A DNA stretch of 64,000 bases from Amanita rubescens (GCA_015039365.1 WION01000018.1:186001-250000), one strand, 5' to 3'. Counted from the stretch's first letter, positions 10,968 to 23,939 are shown. The notes: a model not told the origin generated them from the sequence alone. Numbers and translations: made by a program.

Positions 10968-13900
10968 ATGTCGGGTATTTTGGAGGAAAATGGTGAGTAG
11001 AATGCCTTGCATGGGCTCCCATAACTTTCTTATGTACACAGGCCCTTCGTACGTCGCGGCGCAATCGGCCGAGGTTATTCTATCGGATGTGCGCCCTATC
11101 CGACTCAAAGTCGAGGCCCTGAAGGCTATCAACGTTCTACTCGATGAATTCTTGTTCAATATACTCAAGAGCGCAAACTCACTCTCTACGGACAGACTGA
11201 GAGCAAGTTTGCTCGGGCTGCTGCCTACAAGTCTCGGAAAAGAAGCGCTCTTAGAAGCCGAGGTGGAACTGAGGGCATATTACGAGCGGATGGGGACGGG
11301 TGCCGTTTCAGCTCTCGGCGATGACACGAAGACGTTCAATTTTCAATTTGCCTTTAAGGTGTGTTCGGCAGTAATTGTGGGGTCCTGTTCTTTAAAGCCG
11401 ACGACCATCGTACGCCAGTTACTAAGATTGAAATGCGCGGCCTACTCTACGCTGAATGATTCGGACGAGGATCCAAATACTGAGGCCTGCATCATGGAGA
11501 AAATGAGGGACGCTGGTGTTGTGCCTTTCACAGCTGTTCGAATTGCTCCAGCAGCTTTGTACCTGACGGCAATTGTGGAGTAAGTACCCTGGCCGGTTGC
11601 TACGGTGCGGAAGTCATCTGACATATACATTATAATTGCAGAGCCATGTGCGAGTATGTGGTTGAGTATGGCCTATCAATCCGGGTAACTGATTAGGATG
11701 TGTTAGACATATTTTAAGTAACGTCGCCAAAGTTACAGCAAGAGATAGTAGTCGCACAGACGCGACGATCCAAGATCTATATACCGCGTTGTGTGAAGAC
11801 GAGTCAATATACGGCATGTTCAAGTCTATGAAGGGTTCGTCTTCCGTCCATCCGGTCTTCTCGTTTTGATTAAACGGATGTTACCATGTTGCAGTATATG
11901 AGCAGGTGGGGCAGCTGTCAAGCAAACCTTTCGCACGCAGCGAAAAACAATCCATTTCTCGCTCTCATCACGATTCCACTGCTACAGCTGCCACCGTGAT
12001 GTCAGGTTCCAATTCCTCTCGTACGCGTGTATCTTCCGATACTCAATCTGGATCCATTTCTGGCTCTCGGTCTTCGTTTGATACGTCAAGGGTCATGAAA
12101 AAATTGATCAGTAACCGGTCCTCTCATGAGCGTGAAGACTCGCAGGGCACCTATACCCAGCAGGATTCGGCGTCACAAAGCAGTAGCCTAAGGCGGAGTA
12201 CATCCACTCAAGAAGAGAACGAAAAGAACCCATCTTTTGAAGTGTGTCCTTTATAAGTTATTTTGGATCCTGTCTTATCCTTCATCAGACACTACAAGGA
12301 TTTGATGACCTTATGCGGTCTACATCAACTATGAAAGTTTCTCTCACACCAGACAGGCTAAAGACAATGGAGGTATGTGCCTCTATTTGGTCACAACATA
12401 ACGTAAAAACCTTAAATGGAATAGGCGTATAAGCAAGAAAAAGATCAAAGGGCGCAGAAAATGCTAGTCAACAATAAACTAGATGCGGATACGTCTTCCG
12501 TAGTCTCCGGCAGCGGCCGACTCTCAGCTCGCCAGGTCGAATCCATTGTCGAGGACGAAGAAGAGGGAAACGCTTTTCCGAAACTGCCTCCTGCTTCACG
12601 TCATCGTCAGGGCAGCATTACGTCCCCACCAGATGAACCCTCTTTAGCGTCGAACCGTAATCGGTCTTTTTCAATGTCAAGCTCAAGTTCCCGCGCTTTT
12701 GGCAAAAAGCTTTTGCGTAACACGCCACCTGTCTCTTCGTCCCACATGTTTCACTCCCCCTCACTGTCCTCAATGCGCGCTCCCAACCAAGCGGTTTCAC
12801 GCCAGCTTCCTGGCGGGGCGGATATAAATCCGTTCCCTGTTCGAACGCGCAAAGTCCAACGTCATCGTGAATCACTGGATTTGGACGATGTCATGAATGG
12901 CTTAGATGATGACATCCCAAGCTCCGCGAAGCAAACGAAGCCACCCGTCGCAACTCATACCATACATTCAGAGCCTGCCAAAAAAGGAGTGTCGCAAAGC
13001 ACGAGAGATCTCATGGATTTTCTCTCCGAAGGGCCACCAGAAACTCCCAGTATGGGAAGCAGTTTTGATGGTCCGAGCGCAAGCCCAAAAATGAGTGCAA
13101 CGGATACCGCAAGGAAGACTCCTGGTCGACTGCAGCGCATGATTTCCAAGTTGAGCATAGGTGGATCCGATAGGCCAGATGGAAGGGACGGATTACGGAC
13201 ACCTACGAAACCAACGCCGCCTCCAGTTCCATACCTCCCTACGAAACCACCTTCTATCGCATCTCTACCTCCATTGGCTAACAAGCCCATACCCCCGCGA
13301 TACCCCCGGCCTCCCTCACCGCCACCTTCCTCACCGTCACAGAGTTCAACTGACGAGCCCATTGGGACTCGCGCGAAGAAGTCCAGCGGTCAAGATTCAT
13401 TGGATGCCAGGAGCCTGGATACGCTTTCACTGCAATCTCGTCAGAACAATCAGAACCATGTGGCATCACCCGTCGCTCAGAAACGAGATGAGAATGCGTC
13501 ATCAAATCACGAGATCAACGGACATGTTCCCAAAGCTGCGGAGCAAGAAGGGAAATCAATTAACGTTAACCATCACGGTCACAAATCTTCAGATAGGGCG
13601 TATCCAATAACTCCTGCGTCTTCATCGCGAGTCTCACCAGCCCACGACCCTGTCTCGTTGCCACCCCAGACATTGACCCGCTCGCCTTCCTTCAGAAAAC
13701 CTGTTCCCCCAATCACCCCTCTGGTCTCGCCCCCAACAGAAACAGTACCGCCGGCAGTTCGTCCCACACCGTCAGGCCCCCTGTCTGGAAGCGATGCCCA
13801 TGAAATTCATCGTCTGATGTCCCATGCGGGATCTGCAGATGAATGCCGTCTCATCCTGGATATGTTCCTTGCGAGGGCAGGGATCAGAGTCGAGGGAGCT

Positions 13901-14137
13901 AAGCCGGTGACAGTGACTTTACCTCCTGGTGGACTATCCCTTAACGATTCTCCGCTTGAAAGCACGGTAGTCGAATTATTCCTAGGTGGAGAATCACTTC
14001 AAGAGATACCCAGCTCCCCCCGAAGGTTGCGCTTTAAAAGACACAGAAAGGGCTTTGAACTGCGCCCTCATACCGCCGACGGTGCCTTGATTTCTCTACC
14101 CCCCGATCCATCGGTCGCCAACACTCCCCTTCTTTAA
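10968..14137 (+). CDS. Conserved fungal protein, histone-fold-like N-terminus plus long disordered tail
   Basis: A tiny first exon (MSGILEEN, 10968-10990) splices to SYVAAQSAEVILSDVRPIRL, then EALKAINVLLDEFLFNIL, TDRLRASLLGLLPTSLGKEA, APAALYLTAIVE, AMCE, HILSNVAKVTARDSSRT and ATIQDLYTALCEDESIYGMF. This helix-loop pattern (a sentry-like helix, ALYLTA, EHILSNV, TIQDLYTAL) resembles a histone fold and is conserved among filamentous fungi as I recall it. The rest (about 11900-14137) is Ser/Pro-rich and disordered, with a short conserved-looking block near 13800-14030 (HEIHRLMSHAGSADECRLIL, VTVTLPPGG, VVELFLGGES). Eight or so exons, all joined cleanly without frame breaks. Function unknown; I do not assign a name. 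Confidence 0.75.
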
Positions 14138-14348
14138 TGTAAATTCGACCTATTTCGTTATTTTTCTACTTCGATTTATCTATCTATCTTTGGCCTATAT
14201 ATGCCAGTGACTTTTGCTTGGCTTTTTTCGGTTTCCTTCTCATTCAGAAAGCTGTTAATATTTATTAGTTGTTAATATCGATACCAAAAGGTTGATATGC
14301 GTCAATCAAGACGGTTATCATAATCCTACGTCGAATATCCTATGGTAT

Positions 14349-17300
14349 TTATTGGACCTCCAAAGATACAGCAATACCCATTGCGGCCAGCTCCGCACAG
14401 AGATATCTAAATACATAAGGGACGGCAACAACGTCTAAGTCGCCGCCTTTTGAGGACTGTCCAAGGATATTTTGAGATGATATTGCAACCCGGATATCGG
14501 CTTGCGGTCGTCCAGCCGTCTGGCCATTAGCAATGGCCTGCCGTTCTCTCTCCTCCTGTTCTTCGGAAGCGGCTCGACAGACCCTACAGTATTCGCCGCC
14601 CGGTCCGACAGGTTTTAATGAGGAATTCGGTCCGATTGCAACCTCGCCCAAACTTATGTCTTCATATCCCAGCGAGATAAGGCTACCGCACGTACGGCAG
14701 ACCCACGCCGTGGAATAATCAGAGCAGTTCATCAACCTATCCTGTAACAGGAAAGCAGTACCATGGGCGATGAGAGCGTCTCGTTCCATCTCCCCAAACC
14801 GGATTCCTCCAGCACGTTTCCGTCCCTTGTGATAAGTAGAGTTAACGTAAGCATACACGAGAAATGTGGTATTATTCACCTTGACAGGTTGTCTTGTCAA
14901 CTGGTCTACAGGACCTGTTGTTCGGACTTGGAATTTGTCGTTAACCATGTGCCTTAGTCGCTGATAATAGACCACGCCAAGGTAGATATCCGCTGCAAAT
15001 TCCTGACCAGTAATGCCAGAATACATGGGCTCGTTGCCATAGTAGTTGTAGCCGGCGGCTATGAGCTGTTTTCCGAAATAATCGACGGCTGTGTCTTCCT
15101 CAGAGAATCTATTGATGACGATGCTGAGCGCCGGACAACACGAATCCAGACAACAACTTACTTGAATGGGGTCGCATCCTGAGCTAAGCCGTGCATTGCT
15201 CCAGCTTTGCCTGCCATACTCTCGACCAGCATTCCGATTGTCATACGACTTGGGAATGCATGGGGGTTGATGATAACGTCCGGTTGAATCCCGCTTTCAC
15301 TGAATGGCATATCAACAGCAGGCCATTTTTGCGAGCAGACACCCTTTTGCCCATGACGGGACGAGAATTTATCGCCAATGACTGGGGATCGCGGTACTCG
15401 GAGGGTGACTTGAACTTTTTGCAGCTCAGTATCCCCGGCATCGCTACCTGGTGGCAGAATATGAGATCAGGTAGAGGACGAAATATGAGCGATCTCACCC
15501 AATAATCTGACTTGGTCAACATACGCGGTCTCGTCACCTTTGTATTTCACGAATCGCGTCCGACCAACTGTATCATCAATATATGCTGCAAGAATGTCTC
15601 CGTTCTTGAGTTTTGTACCGACGAAGGGAAGACCATCGACGTCCACTGTCTCGGAGCAGGGGTGCGGGTCGTTACCATTCAATTTAACGTCACGACTGAT
15701 GCCAAAATGCAAGGAAGGCGCGGAATTAGATCTTGACGCTCCGGGAACATCTTTAAGGTCGATGGTCTGAGACTTGTAGATGGTGCCATAACCAAAACCG
15801 CGCTCATGCGCCGATTTATTCAGGATCATAGCATCTTCCATGTCATATCCCGTATAGGAAATGACTGCCACGATAGCGTTCGCTCCGTTTGGGAAAGCAT
15901 CCATAGCATACGTGCTGTGAAGCGCGGGTCTGACTATGGGACTCTGGCCTGTCTGCAAGCGGTAGAGCTTGTTATCTGTCCGGTGCTGGAGGGCCGTTGA
16001 TGGTGTACCCATTGATTGTTTACCCATCTTGAATAGTTTTCAGCTTTTATACGGATCTAACATCGTCAAACGTACCTGACATTGATAGATATTTCTTGGG
16101 CTCTAATACTCTTTAGTTTGGGTCGCCATATATGAACAGATGAAACATACTTGATTGAAATCTGAGAAAGGTGTAAGGTTGGCAAGTATAGAAAGGAAGT
16201 TGGTGGGGTCATGTTCCACATGAGTAGACATGTTTGGCTCGACCTCTTCTGGTGTAATAGCGATATTCATGTACACTTGCTCAAAGGACCCAACTTGATC
16301 ATCTTTTCCATTTGCCAAGTATTTGACGGGACGCATCATTCTTGCTCTAGAAGAGAACAAGTACAAGCCAGGATATTGGCCTCCTTCTAGTTCTGGAACT
16401 AGCCCTATCTCGAGGTCTGTGGGTATCTGATGCAACCCTTCTGTTTTCCATATCCGGAGACTTGTTGCAAGGGCCGAGGCCACGGCAGGACGTGCCCAGC
16501 CAATGACTCGTCCATCGAGTTGGACACACATGTTTGCTCGCCCATCGACGTTTGTTGAGAACGATTGCGTCATTCCATGTGTCATGAGGAGGGCAGGGAT
16601 ATGTGCGACCGATAAAGGTGTAGTTACGATCCTGCATGTTCTTGAGAGGTGATTGAGAAGTCCACAGGGTGTACCATCAGGAGTATGTACCGGACATAAG
16701 AAACCTGAATGGTGACAGCATGAGTAGCGGCTAAGAAAAAGTGTCTAATGTATACCCCAAGCTTCGGGCAGCAGCTTTCGCACTGTCGTCGTCTTAAGCT
16801 CCGCAAAGAAAGCACCACGATGGATAGATCTGAAGTGACTGATGTAACGCAACCAGTTTAATTTTTCAGCGACGATGGTAAAACCAGATGCTTGTTGCAG
16901 ATCAAGTCCAGTAGGCGAAATTAAATTTCCTGTGGCGAGGAAATTTTGCATCTTTGCCCCGATGTCGAAGTTGACTTTTGATGCGGCCTTTGCAAAGTAT
17001 TTTTCTTGAAGTTCGTTATTATCAGCCGTCGACGTCAGTAAAGAAGACTTACTGTCGTGGAAATCAACATTTACGCCGTTTCTGACGTCGTTCGCAATGG
17101 TGTTACGAACTTGATTGAGCGCTTCTTCCAACCGTTCCTTGACGATCATCCCGTATAGGTAGCCTGGTAAAAGCACTTCTTGATGTTGGGGAGAATCCGG
17201 ATTATCAGCGGAACATGATCCTGAAACGAGGGAGAAAAGTTTTCTCAACATGAACCTAGAACATATTTGAGATTGTCCTGAAGGCACAACGATAGGACCC

Positions 17301-18538
17301 ACAGTAGCATTCTAAACTTATCACGAGGTGCTTCCAAGTGCACAAGAACCATTTTCTGCAGAAGCCATACGCCCAATGCAGCGTTGGTCCAATCTTCAGG
17401 TCTTCCTAGGACAACCCGGAATTTATCTCCCAGATATTCCAGACATTGATCGCCAGTAAGCAAGGTGAACATTTTAAAACTGCGTAATAGCAACTCCACT
17501 CTGTCCGTCAAAAATGTATTTTCGTAGTCTTGCATGATGATACCCTCGAAAATTTCTTTGTCGGAGGCACCGACGAGAGCTTTGAGAACCAACATGATGG
17601 GAATGACATATTCTTGTTTCCTCCAGCTGAATCGCAGCATGGCACTACCATTCGACAAATAGTGAAGAGTATTCGTGACGCTTGATTGATCAGGACGCGC
17701 ACAGCGAATCTGTACAGCATACTGGGTATATGATGGACCACGGTTGGCGAATGAAGGTCGTAAAAGAGCAATGACGTGATTCCGACGTGGAACGATCAGG
17801 TATCGTATTAGACGTTCATTGCCATTGATTATGAAATAAGCCCCAAATTCTTCTGCCTCCTCATGATGCCGAACGAGCTCGGAAGAGGACATGTTTCGAA
17901 TATTACATCGCACTGACTATGCAAAGATGTAAAGGCTGCCATATCACGAAACCAAGACTTACTCGAACCATGACAGGCAATAAACCACAATCTTTTGGTA
18001 CTTCATGTATTTGCCCAGCTGGATCAGTCCAGCAAAGTTTGATGGTCATTCGACCACGATACGAAGTGAGGCGTTCCCGGGCCTAGTCACACTATGGAGC
18101 ATTCATATATGGGACGACCTCATGCACATACTTCTGACGGGAAAACCCTTCGTTCCCGAGCACTCTTATCCTTGTCTGGCACCATGGGCCTCGCTACTGT
18201 TACCTGTTCAATCCATACTGTCATATTACCATCAAACGAAGACCGCCAAGAACGAATTTAGCAACTTACTTCTCATCCGGTTCCCCCATCCTTCCCCGTC
18301 CGTCGCATCGAAAACGACGCGTTCACCGATGTCTCTTAAGCCAAGCGAAAGCAACCCTTTGCCATCACCGTCTCCTACAGGGAGACCAGAGTCGTCGAAG
18401 AGTGCATTGAAGGACTCAATATGAGGAGTAACGAATTGATTCAAGATCTGGTATGTAGAGCCTTGTTTTTTAGGATTTCTGAACGAGTTCTTCGCGTGCA
18501 AGGGTATCAAAGGTAGGCGTCCGTGAGCCGTCAGGCAT
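14349..18538 (-). CDS. rpa135: RNA polymerase I second-largest subunit RPA135/Rpa2
   Basis: Recognisable blocks run through the gene: [12 protein letters not shown] (18430), [20 protein letters not shown] and [19 protein letters not shown] (17890-17780), [19 protein letters not shown] (17650), [20 protein letters not shown] (16890), [17 protein letters not shown] (16270), [10 protein letters not shown] and SPRNIYQCQ joined to [10 protein letters not shown] (16020), [20 protein letters not shown] (15840), [20 protein letters not shown] (14800) and a Cys4 zinc site CRTCGS...[12 protein letters not shown] and the [14 protein letters not shown] context identify the Pol I paralogue. It catalyses rRNA transcription in the nucleolus with RPA190. 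The start [18 protein letters not shown] (18538) is out of frame with the following [12 protein letters not shown] by one extra base near 18476; see findings. It is divergent from Nup98 over 127 bp. Confidence 0.93.
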
Positions 18539-18665
18539 TATAATTTTGACGAGATGGGAAAATGCCTTCTAAATCTGGTGTACAGCCGTGGGAAAAAGCA
18601 CGTCGGAGGGTGAAATCTTAGACCAGAGGTGAGGCTTGTAAACGCTTGCTTTCATATTGTCGACG
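18539..18665. promoter_or_regulatory. Shared divergent promoter of RPA135 and Nup98
   Basis: Only 127 bp separate the two start codons, so both genes must be driven from this interval or from within each other's 5' ends. No specific element identified. Confidence 0.6.
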
Positions 18666-21600
18666 ATGTTTGGAAGCAATATCACGTCCTCTTGGGCGAA
18701 TCCACAACAAAATCCACAGCAGCAACCCAGTGCCTTTGGTCAGTCTGGCTTTAGTTCAACAGGTATGCCTTATTCAATCTCCCAACTCTCTGATCTCCTC
18801 ACACCTCACAGGCTTCGGATCAGGGACAAGTGCCTTTGGCCAGAATCCTCAGCAGCAACCCGCAGCCAATCCTATGTTTGGAAATCTAGCTGGTGGAACC
18901 ACTTCTGGCCCAGGAAACACGGGTTTTGGTACGCGTCTCGACTCGCGGAACCCAAACCCAACTGACTCGACCACTCGTCCAGGTGCCTTCAGCTCCGGTA
19001 CTTCCACCCAAAACCCTCCAGGATTCGGCGCTTTTGGTGGTGCCAAGCCTGCCACAGGGTTCGGAGCATTTGGAGGAGGTGGCAGCACTTTTGGTGGCGG
19101 CACCTTTGGACAACCCAGTACAAGTCAGACAGGCGCGGCTAGCACCAATATGTTCGGGCAACCTTCGTCCACTCCTAGCGCGTTCGGCTCTGGCGGAGGC
19201 ATTTTCGGGGCCAAGCCTACGTCCACTTTTGGCTCAACAGCCAGTAAGCGCATTATCGTCTCAATCATTTCAACTACTGAGAGGTGGACTATGTTGTAGC
19301 TGGCGCGCAACCCACACCTCCTGTGATCACAACAGGAACGTCTAACCCCCCATATCAGGCTCATACAGACAAGGATGCGACTTCAAATGTCACCTTGCAA
19401 TATCAAGCGATTACATGCATGCCCGCTTACAGTGGATATTCCTTTGAGGTAATTGCTTTTTCCCTTCAATTACATCATCTGTTTACTCTTTTCTGCAGGA
19501 ATTGCGGCTACAAGATTACATGCAAAATCGAAAGACCGCGGGTGCCTTTGGACAGTCTGCCTTTAGGTTCTACCCAACCTTCCACCGGAGTCTATGGCCC
19601 GCAACAACCACAACAAACAACCCAACCATCCGCATTCGGAGCAACCACTAGTGCCCCAAGCACAGGATTCGGTGCCTTTGGTCAGAATACAGGAACGAAC
19701 ACTACAGGTGGGGGAATGTTCGGCGGCTTTGGGTCTCAGCAGCAACAACCCCAACAACAACCAGCCCAATCGGCATTCGGCTCGTTTGGTTCCCAAACAC
19801 AACCCCAACAGCAGACGGGTGGCGCTTTCGGCAGTACTACAGGCGCTTTCAGTAGCGCTGCAAAACCAGCCTTTGGCTCATTCGGAGGTAAATACCTGAT
19901 TACTTTTTCTTAATCAACTTAATGAAGCCAACCATGATTTAGGTGCGGGTGGTGCGGGCTGGTGGATTCGGTACTTTCGGACAACAACAGCAGCAGCAAC
20001 AACCAGCTCAGCAGCAAGGCTCTCTTTTTGGTGGAGGTGGTCAGTCTTCCACCGGTTTTCGGAGCATTCGGTACGTATCTTCACATTGCCATGGTTTCGC
20101 CTCACTGAGTTGAAACGCAGGAGCAAAGCCGAGCGTCTTTGGCAGTACCCAGACGAGTACTACACAACCAAGGCGCTTTTGGGTCATTCGGTGCTCAACA
20201 GCAGCAACAGCAGCAGCAGCAGCCACAAGGTCAACAACCATCCGTCTTTGGCGGGGGATCATTATTCGGTCAGCAGCAGCAAACACAACCCCAGCAGGGA
20301 GCCCAGCCTGGTTCAAAGCCGTACGTCCTAATTCCTAGATTCCTTTTTGACGTTTGTTGAGAAACATAAACATAGTTTTTGGCTCCAGCACGACGCAACC
20401 ATCTACTGGAATGTTTGGTGGTGGCTCACTATTTGGTGCCCAGCAGCAGCAAGCAACAGCCGCAACAGCAACCTACCACTCAACCATCTAGTTTTGGTCT
20501 TTTCGGTGTCAAAACAACAACGCCTCAGACAGGCGGAGGTCTGTTTGGGCAGCCAACTGCACCTACTACTACTCAGCCGAGCCTGTTTGGAAATGCCCAA
20601 CAATCTACTTTAGGCGGAGGCGGCCTCTTTGGCGCGAAACCAGCTGCTCCTACCTTAGGGATGACTCAATCAACCGGTCAAAATGGCGGTTTATTTGGTT
20701 CTTTTACTTCCCAACCCTACTGCCATTGCAATCTGCACCCGCACAACCAACACTTACTGCGTCGATCTCCCAACCCATAGTTTCCTCTGATCTGCCGCTA
20801 TCCTCTCTGCTTCCCCCTGGGCCACGACTGATCAACCTCGATCAAACACAACCAAAGAAGAAAACAGGCTTTTTTGCTGATATACCAACACGATCGCCTG
20901 TGCCTCGGGTTCAGCTCGGGTATACTCCTGCGAGTTCAAAACTTCGTGGTTTCACGGCGTCCACAGCCTCATCCACAGCAAACGGCAATCCCATTTACCG
21001 TCAGCATGTCTCTGACATCCGGAAAAATTGGTGCCCTCTCCATCTCCAAGGAAACCAAGGGCGCAGCTGGACCTGATTCATTTATTCGCAGTTCAAGCCC
21101 TTCACTAGGGAGTAGCACGCGACAAAGCGTAAAAAAGGTAGTATTAGACAAAAAAATTGATCCAGCACAGATTTTCTCCAAGTCTGGAAGTCCTAGCCTT
21201 CTAAAAGGAAGCAAAGTGACATTCAGCCCGCAATTGAGTGTAGCGATCCGGGAGAAGGATGCTGCCTCTGCCGCTTTACCCCAAACACAATTAACCCCAT
21301 CTCCAACTCCTCGTGCACAGCGAACGCCAAACAAATTTACCGCTCACACGAGAGACGGCTCGCAAGCCGATGGTGTCGACACGGACGCACTTGACGATGG
21401 AGATTATTACGTCAAACCTGACCTGTCCGCGTTGAAGAAGCTGGGATATGACGAGTTGTCGTCATTTGAAGGGACTTGTGGTTGGTCGCGTTGGCTACGG
21501 CGAAGTCCATTTTTTGGAGCCCGTCGATCTCACAGGTTTAGCGAAACTAGGCGCATTACTCGGGGAGGTTATCAGATTCGAAGACAAGGAGTGTAGCGTG

Positions 21601-21837
21601 TATCCCGACAGCGAAGACGCCGAGAAGCCGCCTCCCGGCTCAGGACTGAACGTAAAAGCAACTCTGGGATTGTTGAGGTGTTGGGCTGTAGATAAAGCAA
21701 CAAGAGAGCCTATCAAGGACCCATCGCACTTGGCAGCCGTTAAACATCTGAAGCGCCTCAAAAGTATGAAGGATACTCACTTTGAAGGCTTCGACATCGA
21801 GGAAGGGAAATGGACATTTACGGTGGACCACTTTTAG
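18666..21837 (+). CDS. nup98: Nup98/Nup116-type FG nucleoporin with GLEBS motif and C-terminal autoproteolytic-type domain
   Basis: The N-terminal FG/GLFG repeats (FGSGTSAFGQ, GGLFGQP and similar) are interrupted at 19390-19540 by a GLEBS motif, YQAITCMPAYSGYSFE spliced to ELRLQDYMQNRK, the Gle2/Rae1-binding site. Further Gln-rich FG repeats follow to about 20700. KKKTGFFADIPTRSPVPRVQ (20860) leads to the C-terminal Nup98 domain at 21400-21837: YYVKPDLSALKKLGYDEL, then VVGRVGYGEVHFLEPVDL, ECSVYPD, KPPPGSGLN and WTFTVDHF stop. The ORF ends at the His-Phe preceding the usual cleavage Ser. Introns near 18761-18809, 18929-18982, 19243-19299, 19450-19499, 19888-19942, 20072-20120 and 20322-20384. 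As given, the frame breaks about nine times by single extra bases, so no continuous translation exists; domain order is intact. Confidence 0.9.
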
Positions 21838-22152
21838 CTCCTGAAATGAAAGTCTCCTTCCACTTCTGTGACGGTTACCTTTGAATTTACGGTTCCTGTA
21901 GTTACATTGTTGTTTCATTTTGCTGTCACCAATACCTTTCTAATTACGTACGGCCTTTATGACGTAGATATACTCGTAGTACTACATAGCACAATATACA
22001 CAACGTTCCAGACCTTCCAGGTCCGCGCTCATCTTTTTGCCGGAGTCGGCCCAAGCGGAGTGAATCGGAATGATATTAGTCACGTGCCGGGATGACTATG
22101 ACCTCACGGCCGCCTTTATAAACGGCGAGTCCATGGGCGTTACAACAACGTT

Positions 22153-23060
22153 ATGAAGGTCAGTTTTGATTTACTTGTGACCGGGGTATGTGGCTAATTC
22201 CAGCTAGCTTTTAACAGAAAAACAGATCAAGGAGCACGAAGCAGCGTCGCTGCGCGGTGTTTTGGAAGGTGGGGCGGGCGGGATCGCCTTTGCCACTTCC
22301 ATTGGATGGTTCTTGAATCGACGATGGACGTCTTTTCGCAATTTACCATTTCCTCTCAAAGTCCTTGGAGGCGTCATCAGTCACTGCGCCGCTCATTGCT
22401 ATCCAAGCGGAACGTCGTGGGCTAGAATATGACCGATCGCAATGGTACGTACTATGGTCGGATATTAAAAAAGTCGCAGATTCTGACGTTTTGTAGGGAT
22501 GGTGCTATAGGTTCAGTTACTTGAAGAGAAGGCAAGCGAAAGAGGAGATGCACTGGCAGCAGCTGTCGGGGACTGAGAAACTGAAGGAATGGGCTCTTCG
22601 ACACCAGTATGGCCTCATTTTCGGAGGATGGGCAGCTTCGATTTGTGTTGCTGGTGCAGTTATCTGGCGTAACAAGTACGTGATTTGCCCTTTTTTTTTA
22701 TTAATGTGTTATGCTTAAAATGTTGTCAGATATCAAACGCCTGCTCAAAAAATTGTCCAGGCTCGTATGTGGGCCCAGGGGCTGACGATTGGGTTGCTCA
22801 TTGCTGCCGGCTGCTTTGACTCAATCCCAAAGAGGGGAACTATGCTAGGACTGTAAGTTAACTGTTCATTCAGTCATTTCCCTTATTGAAAGCGCTCTTC
22901 TCAGTTGAAAGCAGACCATTCATGGGCTGAAGTCGTGAGTATCAGGCTACATGGACCTGAATGGGATGTTTATTTACTAAATCCCTTGCAGCTCGAGCAA
23001 CATGAAAGGGAGCGGCTGGAAGCTGCCAAAGTCCCGCAGCGCACTTCTCTAAACATATAA
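22153..23060 (+). CDS. rcf2: Respiratory supercomplex factor 2 homologue with HIG1 domain
   Basis: MK splices to a segment reading LTEKQIKEHEAASLRGVLEG, then AFATSIGWFLNRRWTSFRNL, TAPLIAIQAERRGLEYDRSQ and, after an intron ending near 22511, FSYLKRRQAKEEMHWQQLSG, then LKEWALRHQYGLIFGGWAAS, AGAVIWRNKY, QKIVQARMWAQGLTIGLLIA and finally LKADHSWAEV, LEQHERERLEA. The HQY...GGWAAS...RNKY...QARMWAQGLT pattern is the HIG1 domain (two membrane segments). Rcf2 stabilises complex III-IV supercomplexes in the inner membrane. At least four apparent +1 insertions (about 22210, 22379, 22812, 22827) break the frame. Confidence 0.85.
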
Positions 23061-23939
23061 ATTAGACAATAGATCTCGCAATCATCACTAAGATCGGTTT
23101 GTAATACGAAGACCTTACACACTATTAAAATATTTGATGGTTGTAACGTGTAATAGAGTAGCATAGGCACCTTATTTGATTTCAATATTCCCGTAGCCTG
23201 GCTGGCCAGTTTCATGCCTTCACGCGTCATTTCAACATTCTGTCTAAAGCTGTTTGCGACCGTCAGATCATATTGATCTTTCAAGCGTATCACTGCCCAC
23301 CATAAGAGTTAGAGTAGCAATTGACTTGGCCAAAGATTATGACGGCCACGTTTATCGTCCTACGGAAGGGATGCTACTTCAAAGCTTCAACGGTCAGCGG
23401 CACGAGGCGGTGAAGATGTTGTGTGGAGATGTTTTAACTCATTGAGCATGAAGGTCGCGGCAATGCTACCAGTCAACTTTGAGGATCCTTAATGGCCTAG
23501 TGTGGTTACAACCGTATCATTGCCTTGAATTATCAACATTTAAATAACTCATATTTTTTAAATTGTTTTTTGCTTGAAATATGAGGAGGAATTAAGAAGT
23601 ACACGAGAGCGTGGCAATGGAAGGGGAAGAGTTGCCGCAAATGACGTGAACGGTACCGATAAACGACAGGCGAGAAAATCGCCATATTGGATATACGGAG
23701 GGAGATGCGTACGTACAGTTAAATAGAATTCATGGTGATCCGGTCATTCAAACGAAAAGGATAATTAACTGTCAGAAAAACCATAAAGAGGAAAGGCACC
23801 CATCGATACTTATCCATTGAATAGTACTTGCTGAAACGTTAAGGTGACGTCGGAGTTACATACAAGATAAGATAGTTCTCGTGCTAATGCAATTGTTCTG
23901 CAGATCTTACGCCTTTGAGCCTTTCATTTACCCACCGAC
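23061..23939. other. Intergenic, about 880 bp, no supported gene
   Basis: Contains only short frames. A 63-codon plus frame at 23254-23445 has somewhat protein-like composition but no motif, no good start and no splice continuation. The right part holds the PAPS reductase promoter. Confidence 0.5.

Noticed and set aside
13161..13610. Plus-strand alternative frame within the histone-fold-like gene
   Set aside because: Shadow of the Ser/Pro-rich coding frame; His/Arg/Leu-rich composition typical of frame shifts of Pro-rich DNA.
18657..21837. Nup98 as a decayed pseudogene
   Set aside because: All domains are conserved and every break is a single extra base, with similar breaks in neighbouring essential genes; sequencing error is more likely.
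23254..23445. Possible small gene in the Rcf2-PAPS reductase gap
   Set aside because: No good start, no splice partner, no recognisable motif; kept only as a note in the gap entry.
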